From assembly GCF_012726295.1 (NCBI RefSeq), contig NZ_JABAOB010000008.1, positions 62,001 to 126,000 of the forward strand: a stretch of 64,000 nucleotides of DNA. Reading direction: 5' to 3'. This DNA comes from Chitinophaga sp. Ak27. GTDB taxonomy: Bacteria > Bacteroidota > Bacteroidia > Chitinophagales > Chitinophagaceae. The position numbers and the translations under genes were made by a program. This document shows, piece after piece, positions 39,336 to 47,233 of the stretch. The notes below the pieces were generated by a model that saw only the letters and a program-made list of their open reading frames with translations, was not told the origin of the DNA and did not search any database. Each line of letters starts with the position of its first letter. Position 1 is the first letter of the stretch.

Positions 39336-40598
39336 ATGCAAGTTACTGTATCACCAGCTATCATTAAAGGCACCGTTACGGCCAATCCCTCCAAGAGCGC
39401 TATGCAACGCGCAGTAGCAGCAGCTTTGCTGGCTAAAGGGACTTCTATCATCCGTAATCCGGGCCTGAGCAATGATTGCCTGGCAGCCCTGGAAGTAGCC
39501 GAAAATCTGGGCGCTAAAATTAAAAGGGAGCACGATTATTTTGAAATCACCAGCAACGGTGTACAACCGTTTTATGATGAAATCAATTGCGGCGAATCAG
39601 GGTTAGGTATCCGTATGTTTACCCCCATCGCAGCGCTGTCTTCCCTGGCTATCACGATTGAAGGACATGGCAGTTTAACTACCCGCCCGATGAACTTCTT
39701 CGAAGAAGTGTTACCGCAGCTGGACGTAAAATGCAGTACCCGGGAAGGTAAATTGCCACTGCATATACAAGGTCCACTACAGCCTAAAGATATTACCATC
39801 GATGGTTCCTTAAGCTCCCAGTTCCTGACCGGTTTGCTCATGGCTTATGGGGCCGCGGCAGAAAATGCTACCATCACCGTAAAAGACCTGAAAAGCAAAC
39901 CATACATTGCGTTAACCCTGCAACTGATGGCACATTTTGGTGTACAGGTGGAAGAAAAGAATTTTGAAACATTCCATTTTGGAAAGAAGCAGGCCTATAA
40001 GCCTTGCGACTATACGGTGGAGGGCGACTGGAGCGGCGCCGCTTTCCTGCTCGTAGCAGCAGCGGTAGCTGGTAAAGCAGAGGTGCAGCACCTCAATGTA
40101 GCCTCGGCGCAGTCTGATAAAGCCATCCTGGAAGCGCTGGAAAAAGCAGGTGCGCATATCATGTCGGGCGTATTTACCGTAAATATAGAAAAAGGTGGCC
40201 TCAGGGCATTTGAAATAGATGCCACTGATTGCCCGGATCTGTTCCCTCCTTTAGTTGCATTGGCAGCTAACTGTAACGGCACTACGAAAATAAAGGGCGT
40301 AAGCCGCCTGGCCCATAAAGAAAGTGACCGTGGTATAACATTACAGGAAGAGTTTGGAAAGATGGGTATTCAGATCGATCTGCAGGGAGATATCATGCTC
40401 GTACATGGTGGCACTGGTATTAAAGGCGCTACGGTACATTCCCACAACGACCACCGTATTGCCATGGCTTGCGCCGTAGCTGCCCTCACGGCAGATGGAC
40501 CGGTAGTCATTGAAAATGCGGAAGCGATCAATAAATCTTACCCGGAGTTTTATGATCACCTCGCATTATTAGGTGGTAAGGTAGCTATCCTGGCGTAA
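39336..40598 (+). CDS. aroA: 3-phosphoshikimate 1-carboxyvinyltransferase (EPSP synthase)
   Basis: AroA transfers the enolpyruvyl group from PEP to shikimate 3-phosphate. The 420-residue product has N-P-S-K-S-A-M-Q-R near residue 18, E-S-G-L-G-I-R-M-F (about 87-95), T-T-R-P-M, and H-K-E-S-D-R near 328, with H-S-H-N-D-H-R-I-A-M-A (about 367-377). The first motif and the L-G-I-R-M segment are variants of the common N-x-x-K-S and G-N-A-G-T-x-x-R, as often in this phylum, and may affect inhibitor binding. It is followed by a hairpin with a T-run, then aroC. Confidence 0.94.
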   Translation: MQVTVSPAIIKGTVTANPSKSAMQRAVAAALLAKGTSIIRNPGLSNDCLAALEVAENLGAKIKREHDYFEITSNGVQPFYDEINCGESGLGIRMFTPIAALSSLAITIEGHGSLTTRPMNFFEEVLPQLDVKCSTREGKLPLHIQGPLQPKDITIDGSLSSQFLTGLLMAYGAAAENATITVKDLKSKPYIALTLQLMAHFGVQVEEKNFETFHFGKKQAYKPCDYTVEGDWSGAAFLLVAAAVAGKAEVQHLNVASAQSDKAILEALEKAGAHIMSGVFTVNIEKGGLRAFEIDATDCPDLFPPLVALAANCNGTTKIKGVSRLAHKESDRGITLQEEFGKMGIQIDLQGDIMLVHGGTGIKGATVHSHNDHRIAMACAVAALTADGPVVIENAEAINKSYPEFYDHLALLGGKVAILA

Positions 40599-40603
40599 TT
40601 TAG

Positions 40604-40649
40604 CAGCAGGCACCCTGCATTGACAGTTCAAAGCAGGATGCTGTTTTTT
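40604..40649 (+). terminator. Imperfect terminator-like hairpin between aroA and aroC
   Basis: CAGCA (40604-40608) pairs with TGCTG (40639-40643) and CCTGC (40614-40618) with GCAGG (40633-40637), followed by TTTTTTC. It could partially terminate before aroC. Confidence 0.65.
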
Positions 40650-40668
40650 CACTTTAAATCATCAGCGT

Positions 40669-41676
40669 GTGAACAGTTTTGGCAGATTATTCAGGGTCAA
40701 CGTTTTTGGAGAATCGCATGGCGCCAGTGTAGGCGTAAATATAGATGGGATACCAGCAGGTATTCCGTTGAAGCAGGAAGACTTTTTAGCCGACCTGGAA
40801 CGCCGCAAAGGCGGGTCAAGAGGGACCACTCCCCGTAAAGAGGAAGACCTTCCCTTTATTAAATCCGGCGTATTTAATGATCATACTACCGGTGCCCCGG
40901 TAACGATACTTTTTGAAAATAACAATACACGTAGCGCAGATTATGAAAAGCTGCGTGAATTTCCCCGTCCCGGCCATGCCGACTTTGTAGCCACCGAAAA
41001 ATTCGGCGGCTTCGAAGATTACCGTGGCGGCGGACATTTCAGCGGCCGTCTTACCTTAAACCTGGTAGCGGCAGGGGTGATTGCCAAGAAAATTTTAGGC
41101 AGCAATATTCAGGTAAATGCCACCATTACAGAGGTGGGAGGATATACTAATGCTGAGGAAGGATTAGAGGCCGCTATAGCCGCTAAAGATTCAGTAGGTG
41201 GTATCGTGGAATGTGTAGTAGAGGGACTTCCCATCGGTTTAGGAGAGCCTTTCTTTGACTCATTGGAATCAGCACTTGCGCATGCAGTGTTTGCCATCCC
41301 GGCGATTAAAGGCATTGAATTCGGCGCCGGCTTTGCTGCCGCCAAAATGAAAGGCCTGGAACATAACGATGCGATCCTTGATAAAACCGGTAAAACAGCT
41401 ACCAACCATGCTGGTGGAGTAGTAGGAGGAATTTCCAATGGCAATCCACTGGTGTTCAGGATTGCGGTTAAGCCTACTTCCAGCACACCTAAAGAACAAC
41501 AGACACTGAATATTAAAAGTGGAGAAGTGGAAACATTCAGCGTAAAAGGTCGCCATGATCTTTGTATCGCGCTCCGCGTACCCGTGGTACTGGAAGCGGT
41601 GACCGCCATAGTACTGGCAGATTTTATGCTGCTGGAACAGCGCAGGCCCCGTGTATGGACAGCTACAGGCTTTTAA
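40669..41676 (+). CDS. aroC: Chorismate synthase
   Basis: AroC makes chorismate from EPSP with reduced FMN. The 335-residue product has V-N-V-F-G-E-S-H-G (about 9-17), H-A-D-F-V-A-T-E-K-F-G-G-F-E-D-Y-R-G-G-G-H-F-S-G-R (about 104-128) and G-G-I-S-N-G-N-P-L-V-F near residue 252, with the conserved histidines. It starts at GTG, 20 nt after the T-run of a hairpin. The product is slightly shorter than the common 350-390 residues, mostly by a short C-terminus, but no active-site motif is lost. Confidence 0.94.
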   Translation: MNSFGRLFRVNVFGESHGASVGVNIDGIPAGIPLKQEDFLADLERRKGGSRGTTPRKEEDLPFIKSGVFNDHTTGAPVTILFENNNTRSADYEKLREFPRPGHADFVATEKFGGFEDYRGGGHFSGRLTLNLVAAGVIAKKILGSNIQVNATITEVGGYTNAEEGLEAAIAAKDSVGGIVECVVEGLPIGLGEPFFDSLESALAHAVFAIPAIKGIEFGAGFAAAKMKGLEHNDAILDKTGKTATNHAGGVVGGISNGNPLVFRIAVKPTSSTPKEQQTLNIKSGEVETFSVKGRHDLCIALRVPVVLEAVTAIVLADFMLLEQRRPRVWTATGF

Positions 41677-41681
41677 ATATA

Positions 41682-41717
41682 AATATCCGGCTTTCTGCAT
41701 ACAGAAAGCCGGATATT
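41682..41717. terminator. Bidirectional terminator between aroC and the FKBP gene
   Basis: AATATCCGGCTTTCTG (41682-41697) pairs perfectly with CAGAAAGCCGGATATT (41702-41717), loop CATA. The T content on the plus strand is modest, so efficiency may be moderate. Confidence 0.85.
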
Positions 41718-41721
41718 ATTA

Positions 41722-42441
41722 CTATTGTTCGATCGCGAGCAATTCTACATCAAAAACCAACGCCGCTCCCGGGCCAATTTTAGGGCCAGCGCCACGGTCG
41801 CCATATGCTAGCTCAGAAGGAATGAACAGGCGCCATTTAGAACCTACCGGCATTAATTGCAGTGCTTCTGTCCAACCCTTAATCACGCCGCTCACCGGGA
41901 AAGAAATAGGTTGACCTCTCTCTACAGAACTATCGAATACAGTACCGTCAATTAAAGTACCATGGTAATGTGTTTTTACTTTATCATTGATGGTAGGCTT
42001 AGGACCATTACCTTCTTTCAAAATCTGGTACTGTAAGCCATCAGGAAGCGTTACAACGCCCGGTTTCACTTTATTTTCCGCCAGGAATTTCAGTCCTGCT
42101 TCGCGGTTTTTGCTTGCTTTCTCAGCTTTGAGCTGTTGCAGATAGTTACTAATGCTCATATCTATTTGATCTTTTGGCAGTAATGATGTTTGATTTTTCA
42201 GGGCCGCTTGTATGGCTTGTGCTAATATAGCAGTATTAATATTCTCCAATCCCTGTGCTTTCAGGTTTTCGGCAATGCTAACACCTATACCGTAGCTCAC
42301 GGTATCCAGGCGTGTTTTCAATACCGGGGCTTTAACGGCGGCAGGTTTGGCCACTGGTTTCTTCGGTGTAGGTTTGGTTTGACTGAAACCTTGAACAGAC
42401 AAGCATCCCAGCGCACCTATAAACAGGTATTTTTTGTACAT
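41722..42441 (-). CDS. FKBP-type peptidyl-prolyl isomerase, exported
   Basis: The 239-residue product assists folding in the periplasm. It has a signal peptide (about 1-19, ending G-F-S-Q), a Pro/Ala/Lys-rich linker, an FKBP N-terminal dimerisation helix region (D-T-V-S-Y-G-I-G-V-S-I-A to about 130), and an FKBP C-terminal domain (about 135-239) with V-K-T-H-Y-H-G-T-L-I-D-G, V-F-D-S-S, and P-S-E-L-A-Y-G-D-R-G-A. This is the FkpA/Mip layout. The ATG at 42441 is chosen at the signal peptide. Confidence 0.92.
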   Translation of the reverse strand: MYKKYLFIGALGCLSVQGFSQTKPTPKKPVAKPAAVKAPVLKTRLDTVSYGIGVSIAENLKAQGLENINTAILAQAIQAALKNQTSLLPKDQIDMSISNYLQQLKAEKASKNREAGLKFLAENKVKPGVVTLPDGLQYQILKEGNGPKPTINDKVKTHYHGTLIDGTVFDSSVERGQPISFPVSGVIKGWTEALQLMPVGSKWRLFIPSELAYGDRGAGPKIGPGAALVFDVELLAIEQ

Positions 42442-42581
42442 AAATGAATGATTATCGAAATAATAAGTAAAATAAGGGTTTTTAAGAAAGTGCAAGTTAA
42501 TATTTTACCTGATACCGCTGGGCCGGCCAGGTTTTTTGGCATGCTACGGCTATCCGCCACAGCATGCTAAAAGACCTGTTA

Positions 42582-44474
42582 TTATTTGACTACAGGCAGT
42601 ATTACGTTGGAGGGATGCTGTGCATCATGATAGATGCGGATGGTAGCTTTTTTAAAGTCCTTATCAGTAGCCTTATAGATATCCATGAACTGCTGTGGAT
42701 TGCGGTCGGCCAGTGGGAACCAGCTGCTCTGCACCTGTATCATAATACGATGTCCCTTCTGGAAAGTATGGGCTACATCCGGCAGAGTGAACTTTACCGT
42801 GGTGGGCTGATTAGGAACAAATGCTTCCGGCGCTTCATAGCTGTTGCGGAATTTGCCCCGCATGATATCACCCCGTACCAGCATCTGGTAACCGCCCATG
42901 GGATAAGTAGCAGAGGGTATCCGACGATGCTCACTGGCTTCAGCTTCTTCATATTTAAAATCATCTGGGAATACATCAATCACTTTTACTACGAAATCGG
43001 CGTCTGTTGTGCTGGTGCTGGCTACCAGGTCGGCCACCACAGGACCTGCCAGCGTAAAGTCCTGGTCCAGTGCTTCACTTTCAAAAACGGCTACATCGGG
43101 CCTGCGGGCGGCAAAGCGCTGATCATCGGTCATGTAGTTAATGGTCCGGTTAAAATGTACATCTTCGGTATAAGGTACTGGTTTGGCCGGATCACTCACG
43201 TATTCGCTGAAGCTATTGCTGGTAGAAGGCTTGCTGAAAGATAATTTGCCATTTTCCTGTAGGTAAACAGGCGCTTCCTGCATAGCTGCCGGAGGCCATT
43301 TAGGCAGTTGTTTCCAATTGTTTTCGCCGGTAAAGAAGACAGTAGCTTCTGCAATAGCAGGGGCTTGTCCTTTACCTTTCAGGTAGTAGTTAAAGAAAGG
43401 AATCTCAATATTGTTAGCATAGTATTCGGATGTGTTGCTGCCAAAGCGAACATTGCCCAGGTGAGTACCGTCGTTGGAAGCCCATTGTCCGTGGTACCAG
43501 GGACCCATTACAATGCGGTTGTTGGCATTCGGATTTTTTTCTTCTATCGTTTTGTAAGTATTCCAGGCGCCAAAGCAATCTTCTGCATCAAACAAGCCGC
43601 CTACTTCCAGCATAACGGGCTTTACATTTTGGAGGAAATTACGCACGTTACGGGCTTTCCACCAGCTGTCGTAAGTAGGGTGGGCATACATTTCATTCCA
43701 GAAAGGAACGCTGTCCCCAATAATTTTGGAGAAGTTGGGCAGAGCGCCGGTTTCGAGGTAGTACTTATAGTTGTCGTGCGTATAATAGGTGATGCCTTTA
43801 GGCCCTTCTGTGGTAGGTTTTGGATGCGGATGGTCGAAAACTGTGTAAAAAGAGAAGGCATCGGTGAGCATGAAAGCACCGTTGTGGTGAAAGTCATCGC
43901 CTATAAACCAGTCGGTCACGGGCGCCTGCGGGCTCACCGCTTTCAATGCGGGATGTCCGCTCAATGCAGCCATGGTAGAATAGAAGCCTGGATAAGAAAT
44001 CCCAAAAACGCCCACATTACCGTTGTTGCCTGTAATATTCTTTACCAGCCAGTCGATGGTATCATAGGTGTCGCTGGCTTCATCGATATCTTTCTTCCCT
44101 TTTTTAGCAGGATTAAAAGGGCGGACATTCACAAATTTCCCCTCACTCATCCAGGTACCTCTCACATCCTGGATCACCATAATATAGCCTTCTTTCAGGT
44201 ATTCTTTATAGTGATTTTTGTATAAAGGACGAAAGGCATTTTCCCCGTAGGGCGCGCAGGAATAGGGCGTACGGGTCATTAAGATCGGGTGCTTTTCAGA
44301 CTGATCTTTAGGCATGTAAATGGAGGTAAATAATTTTACTCCGTCGCGCATGGTGATGTACACTTCTTTCTTGGTGTAATGTTCGTACATCCAGAGGGAG
44401 TCCTGGTTAACGGCTTTACACGCAACCGGTAACAGGAACATCACGGCGCAGGCCAGCAGCAGCCATTTTCTCAT
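42582..44474 (-). CDS. Exported CocE/NonD-type alpha/beta hydrolase (S15-like)
   Basis: The 630-residue product has a signal peptide (about 1-22) and the fold of cocaine esterase, glutaryl-7-ACA acylase and X-Pro dipeptidyl peptidase. V-F-G-I-S-Y-P-G-F (about 156-164) carries the nucleophile Ser160. A likely Asp lies in G-L-F-D-A-E-D and His in P-W-Y-H-G-Q-W. A C-terminal jelly-roll domain of the X-Pro dipeptidyl peptidase type follows from about residue 380. Its substrate, ester, beta-lactam-like amide or N-terminal dipeptide, cannot be inferred. It stands alone on the minus strand. Confidence 0.9.
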   Translation of the reverse strand: MRKWLLLACAVMFLLPVACKAVNQDSLWMYEHYTKKEVYITMRDGVKLFTSIYMPKDQSEKHPILMTRTPYSCAPYGENAFRPLYKNHYKEYLKEGYIMVIQDVRGTWMSEGKFVNVRPFNPAKKGKKDIDEASDTYDTIDWLVKNITGNNGNVGVFGISYPGFYSTMAALSGHPALKAVSPQAPVTDWFIGDDFHHNGAFMLTDAFSFYTVFDHPHPKPTTEGPKGITYYTHDNYKYYLETGALPNFSKIIGDSVPFWNEMYAHPTYDSWWKARNVRNFLQNVKPVMLEVGGLFDAEDCFGAWNTYKTIEEKNPNANNRIVMGPWYHGQWASNDGTHLGNVRFGSNTSEYYANNIEIPFFNYYLKGKGQAPAIAEATVFFTGENNWKQLPKWPPAAMQEAPVYLQENGKLSFSKPSTSNSFSEYVSDPAKPVPYTEDVHFNRTINYMTDDQRFAARRPDVAVFESEALDQDFTLAGPVVADLVASTSTTDADFVVKVIDVFPDDFKYEEAEASEHRRIPSATYPMGGYQMLVRGDIMRGKFRNSYEAPEAFVPNQPTTVKFTLPDVAHTFQKGHRIMIQVQSSWFPLADRNPQQFMDIYKATDKDFKKATIRIYHDAQHPSNVILPVVK

Positions 44475-44550
44475 AAACAGTATTTTTAGATTTAGATGGT
44501 GGCTAATGTAATAAAAAAAACGGGGACAGCCCCGTCTATGTGGGGAATGG

Positions 44551-44901
44551 TTATTGTCCCAGCTTTTCCCGGTCTTTTTTCGGCAGGCTGGCTACTACCA
44601 GGTTATACGAGTTTTTGATCCACTCCAGCAGCAGTTTATTGGGAATGCCCGAATGTACATCTACCGTATTCCAGTGCTTTTTATTCATGTGATAGCCAGG
44701 AATCACGCCTTCATATCGTTCCCGTAATTCAATAGCTTCCTCGGGATCGCATTTCAGATTAACAGATCCAAAGTCCTCGATATTAGCAAGGGCAAATACT
44801 TTTCCTTTTACTTTATACACAAGGGTTTCCTCTCCGAAGGGGAATTCTTCCGTTACGCCGGGAAGGGCCAGGCAATATTCCTGAAATTGAGCCAGGTTCA
44901 T
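44551..44901 (-). CDS. MmcQ/YjbR family protein
   Basis: The 116-residue product has the CyaY-like double-wing fold of the YjbR family: L-P-G-V-T-E-E-F-P-F-G (about 14-24), V-Y-K-V-K-G-K-V-F-A-L, L-K-C-D-P-E-E-A-I-E-L-R, and a late H-M-N-K-K-H-W-N-T-V (about 71-80). Such proteins are thought to bind DNA; the role of this one is unknown. A perfect 18-bp inverted repeat lies immediately upstream (44913-44958), in a good position for an operator. I see no partner gene in an operon. Confidence 0.9.
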   Translation of the reverse strand: MNLAQFQEYCLALPGVTEEFPFGEETLVYKVKGKVFALANIEDFGSVNLKCDPEEAIELRERYEGVIPGYHMNKKHWNTVDVHSGIPNKLLLEWIKNSYNLVVASLPKKDREKLGQ

Positions 44902-44912
44902 AATGGATGCAG

Positions 44913-44958
44913 TTTACAGATTTTTGTATGTAGATGTTTGCATACAAAAATCTGTAAA
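44913..44958. promoter_or_regulatory. Perfect 18-bp palindrome upstream of the MmcQ/YjbR gene
   Basis: TTTACAGATTTTTGTATG (44913-44930) and CATACAAAAATCTGTAAA (44941-44958) are perfect inverse copies around a 10-nt spacer. The palindrome begins 12 nt from the start codon. It may be an operator, or a hairpin in the 5' leader. Confidence 0.75.
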
Positions 44959-44996
44959 ATTTGGGAGATATGGTTTATTTCCCAACCGTAAACAAT

Positions 44997-45058
44997 ATAG
45001 CCTTCATGACAAAGAAAGCTATTTGTTAACTTACAACATCCATTGTCATGAGGGCTAT
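44997..45058. repeat. 16-nt inverted repeat after the 170-residue membrane protein gene
   Basis: ATAGCCTTCATGACAA (44997-45012) pairs with TTGTCATGAGGGCTAT (45043-45058) with one G-U position and a 30-nt loop. It follows the stop codon of the minus-strand gene at 45080 and has no T-run. Confidence 0.7.
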
Positions 45059-45079
45059 TTATTTGGATCAAGATAAACT

Positions 45080-45592
45080 CTACTTCTTGCTGATACTGAT
45101 AATCACACGGGAATATCTTGCATAGGTAATTTCTACTTCCTGGCCGGCCCGGTAACCTTCCAGCGCTCCGCGCATCCAGTAAAACAAACGTTTCTTTTTA
45201 TTTTCCAGCAATATCATAATGTTGGTCTGACTATCGTTGTTTTCCAGGTAAACGGCTTCCATAGGCGCCTGCACTGTACCTTTCTGTAATGCGGTAAGAT
45301 CCTTTTTAATTGCCCAATAACGGATATCTGTCACCTTGATCAGGGCAAATACCAAAGCTACTACAAAGCTCAGCAACCATATCCAGAACCAGAAATTCTT
45401 AAACGACAGCAGGGAGTCATCTGCATCGCCCAGTTTGTTATGTGTGTACAAATAGATTTGAGGAATGATAGCTGCTACCATTAATAAACCAAAACCAATT
45501 AAAGCAAACTTGGTTAACTGTTGCTTGTTCTTTTTCAGCGCGTCCTGCAATAAAAAATGTTCCTCTGTGGTGATAAAGGTATAGTCAGACAT
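45080..45592 (-). CDS. Membrane protein of unknown function with two transmembrane helices
   Basis: The 170-residue product has a charged N-terminal stretch of about 27 residues, a first hydrophobic helix (about 28-49, F-A-L-I-G-F-G-L-L-M-V-A-A-I), a short loop, and a second helix (about 66-87, N-F-W-F-W-I-W-L-L-S-F-V-V-A). The C-terminal half is soluble and beta-rich (M-E-A-V-Y-L-E-N-N, T-N-I-M-I-L-L-E, V-E-I-T-Y-A-R-Y-S-R-V). It resembles no family I know. The first ATG fits an in-frame start 5 nt from the gene boundary. The 311 nt upstream contain no other gene that I can support. Confidence 0.65.
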   Translation of the reverse strand: MSDYTFITTEEHFLLQDALKKNKQQLTKFALIGFGLLMVAAIIPQIYLYTHNKLGDADDSLLSFKNFWFWIWLLSFVVALVFALIKVTDIRYWAIKKDLTALQKGTVQAPMEAVYLENNDSQTNIMILLENKKKRLFYWMRGALEGYRAGQEVEITYARYSRVIISISKK

Positions 45593-45903
45593 AGTTTTGA
45601 AATGGTTTTTCAGTTGGCTAATATATAGATAAACAATTAATTAATATAATTTATATATATAAAATTTTACTCAGTGATTATGATTTTGCCGGATTATTGG
45701 TATTTTATAGTAAAATGTGTTAAAATATTATTATGTGTGTGAGATAGAAACCAGTAGATGTTAGGACCACTGTAAACGTGTTAACGTATATATAATTTCT
45801 CCATGTCGCCACGAGTGGAAATAGTTTTCTAATTTGCAATCCATCTAACCCATCATTTGTTATACTTCCCCAGCTTAAACCTGTTAATAATAAAACGACA
45901 ATA
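45593..45903. other. Non-coding, AT-rich stretch
   Basis: This stretch between divergent genes is rich in A and T, with runs of TATATA at about 45645-45665. An open frame on the minus strand (45720-45950) with hydrophobic segments overlaps the start of the downstream gene and has no supporting features. I see nothing else there apart from presumed promoters for both flanking genes. Confidence 0.5.
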
Positions 45904-47157
45904 GTGAAAAGGATTTTTTTATTCGCCGCCGCCCTGTTGCTGATCACCATAGGCAGCCAGGCGCAGGATACTGCCCAGTTAACGGTACCGGAACGGAAAA
46001 ACAGCGCTACGCAACAAACCAGGCCTTATGTGATCATGATATCGATTGACGGATTTCGTTATGACTACGCCGAAAAATATAACGCCACACAACTGCTGCG
46101 GCTTTCCGGCAACGGCATACGGGCTACTGCCATGCAACCCTCTTTTCCTTCCCTCACTTTTCCTAATCACTATTCCCTCGTTACTGGCCTGTATCCGGCA
46201 CATCATGGACTGGTAGATAATCTTTTCTATGACCGTAAAAGAGATGCCGTCTATAAGGTAGGTAACCGCGATGCCGTAGAAGATGGCACCTGGTACAATG
46301 GCGTCCCATTGTGGGTGCTGGCAGAAAAACAACAAATGCTCAGCGCCAGCTACTTCTGGGTAGGATCGGAAAGCGCCATACAGAACGTCAGGCCCACCTA
46401 CTATTTCAAATACCAGGAGAAGACGGGGATCGATCAACGTATTCAGACAGTGGTAAACTGGCTGCAACTGCCCGAAGAACAACGCCCACACCTCATTACC
46501 TTTTACTTCCCTGAAGTAGATCATATGGGACATAAATACGGACCCGATTCCGACAGTACCCGCAACTCGGTGCAGTTTGTAGATGCCGCCATCGGCAAAA
46601 TGGTAGCCGCTGTGAATCAACTTCACCTTCCGGTCAACTTTATCGTGGTATCCGACCACGGTATGATGGAAGTAGATACGGTACACACCATCAGCATTCC
46701 CGATGTCCCGCAATTAGAGCCATTGAAGAAAATGCCCGGCAATGAAAAGATGATGTACTACGGGAAAAACGAAACCGAAATAAAAGCAGCATACGATTAT
46801 CTGAAGAAGAATGAAAATCATTATACGGCATACCTGAAGCAGGAAACACCCGCCAGGTGGCATTATGGACAAGAAGATATCTACAATCGCATCGGCGACA
46901 TCATATTGGTAGCAGAAGCGAATTATGTATTTGGCCAGTCAGGCAAAATGCAACATCCCGGACATCACGGGTATGATAATAATCTTACTAACATGAATGC
47001 CATATTCATGGCCTGGGGACCAGCTTTCAAAAACAATATCCGTATCGCTACTTTCGAAAACGTACAGGTTTATCCGTTAGTTGCCCGGATCCTTGGACTG
47101 GATATAACCCAGCCGATAGATGGAAAACTGGAAGTACTGGAACCCATTCTAAAGTAA
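45904..47157 (+). CDS. Exported ENPP-type nucleotide pyrophosphatase/phosphodiesterase
   Basis: The 417-residue product belongs to the alkaline-phosphatase superfamily. It has a signal peptide (about 1-20, ending S-Q-A-Q-D), metal-binding D49 in M-I-S-I-D-G-F, and the nucleophile T85 in F-P-S-L-T-F-P-N-H-Y, the ENPP signature. P-E-V-D-H-M-G-H and V-S-D-H-G-M-M-E carry the other metal ligands. Likely substrates are extracellular nucleotides or phosphodiesters. The GTG at 45904 is the only start that gives a signal peptide. A very strong terminator follows. Confidence 0.93.
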   Translation: MKRIFLFAAALLLITIGSQAQDTAQLTVPERKNSATQQTRPYVIMISIDGFRYDYAEKYNATQLLRLSGNGIRATAMQPSFPSLTFPNHYSLVTGLYPAHHGLVDNLFYDRKRDAVYKVGNRDAVEDGTWYNGVPLWVLAEKQQMLSASYFWVGSESAIQNVRPTYYFKYQEKTGIDQRIQTVVNWLQLPEEQRPHLITFYFPEVDHMGHKYGPDSDSTRNSVQFVDAAIGKMVAAVNQLHLPVNFIVVSDHGMMEVDTVHTISIPDVPQLEPLKKMPGNEKMMYYGKNETEIKAAYDYLKKNENHYTAYLKQETPARWHYGQEDIYNRIGDIILVAEANYVFGQSGKMQHPGHHGYDNNLTNMNAIFMAWGPAFKNNIRIATFENVQVYPLVARILGLDITQPIDGKLEVLEPILK

Positions 47158-47159
47158 CA

Positions 47160-47226
47160 GGCCATTAAACATATATAAAAAGGGCGAATCATTATGATTC
47201 GCCCTTTTTATATATGTTTAATGGCC
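47160..47226. terminator. 31-bp perfect palindrome, bidirectional terminator
   Basis: The arms at 47160-47190 and 47196-47226 are perfect inverse copies over 31 nt with a 5-nt loop (ATTAT). The central AAAAAGGGCGAATC/GATTCGCCCTTTTT is a terminator stem for the gene at 45904 and, on the other strand, for gcvP. Confidence 0.93.
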
Positions 47227-47233
47227 GCAGGGC

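Noticed and set aside
45720..45950. A 76-codon frame on the minus strand with two hydrophobic segments
   Set aside because: Its start overlaps the signal peptide of the convincing gene at 45904, it lies in AT-rich sequence where hydrophobic frames arise by chance, and it has no promoter or ribosome site I can see.
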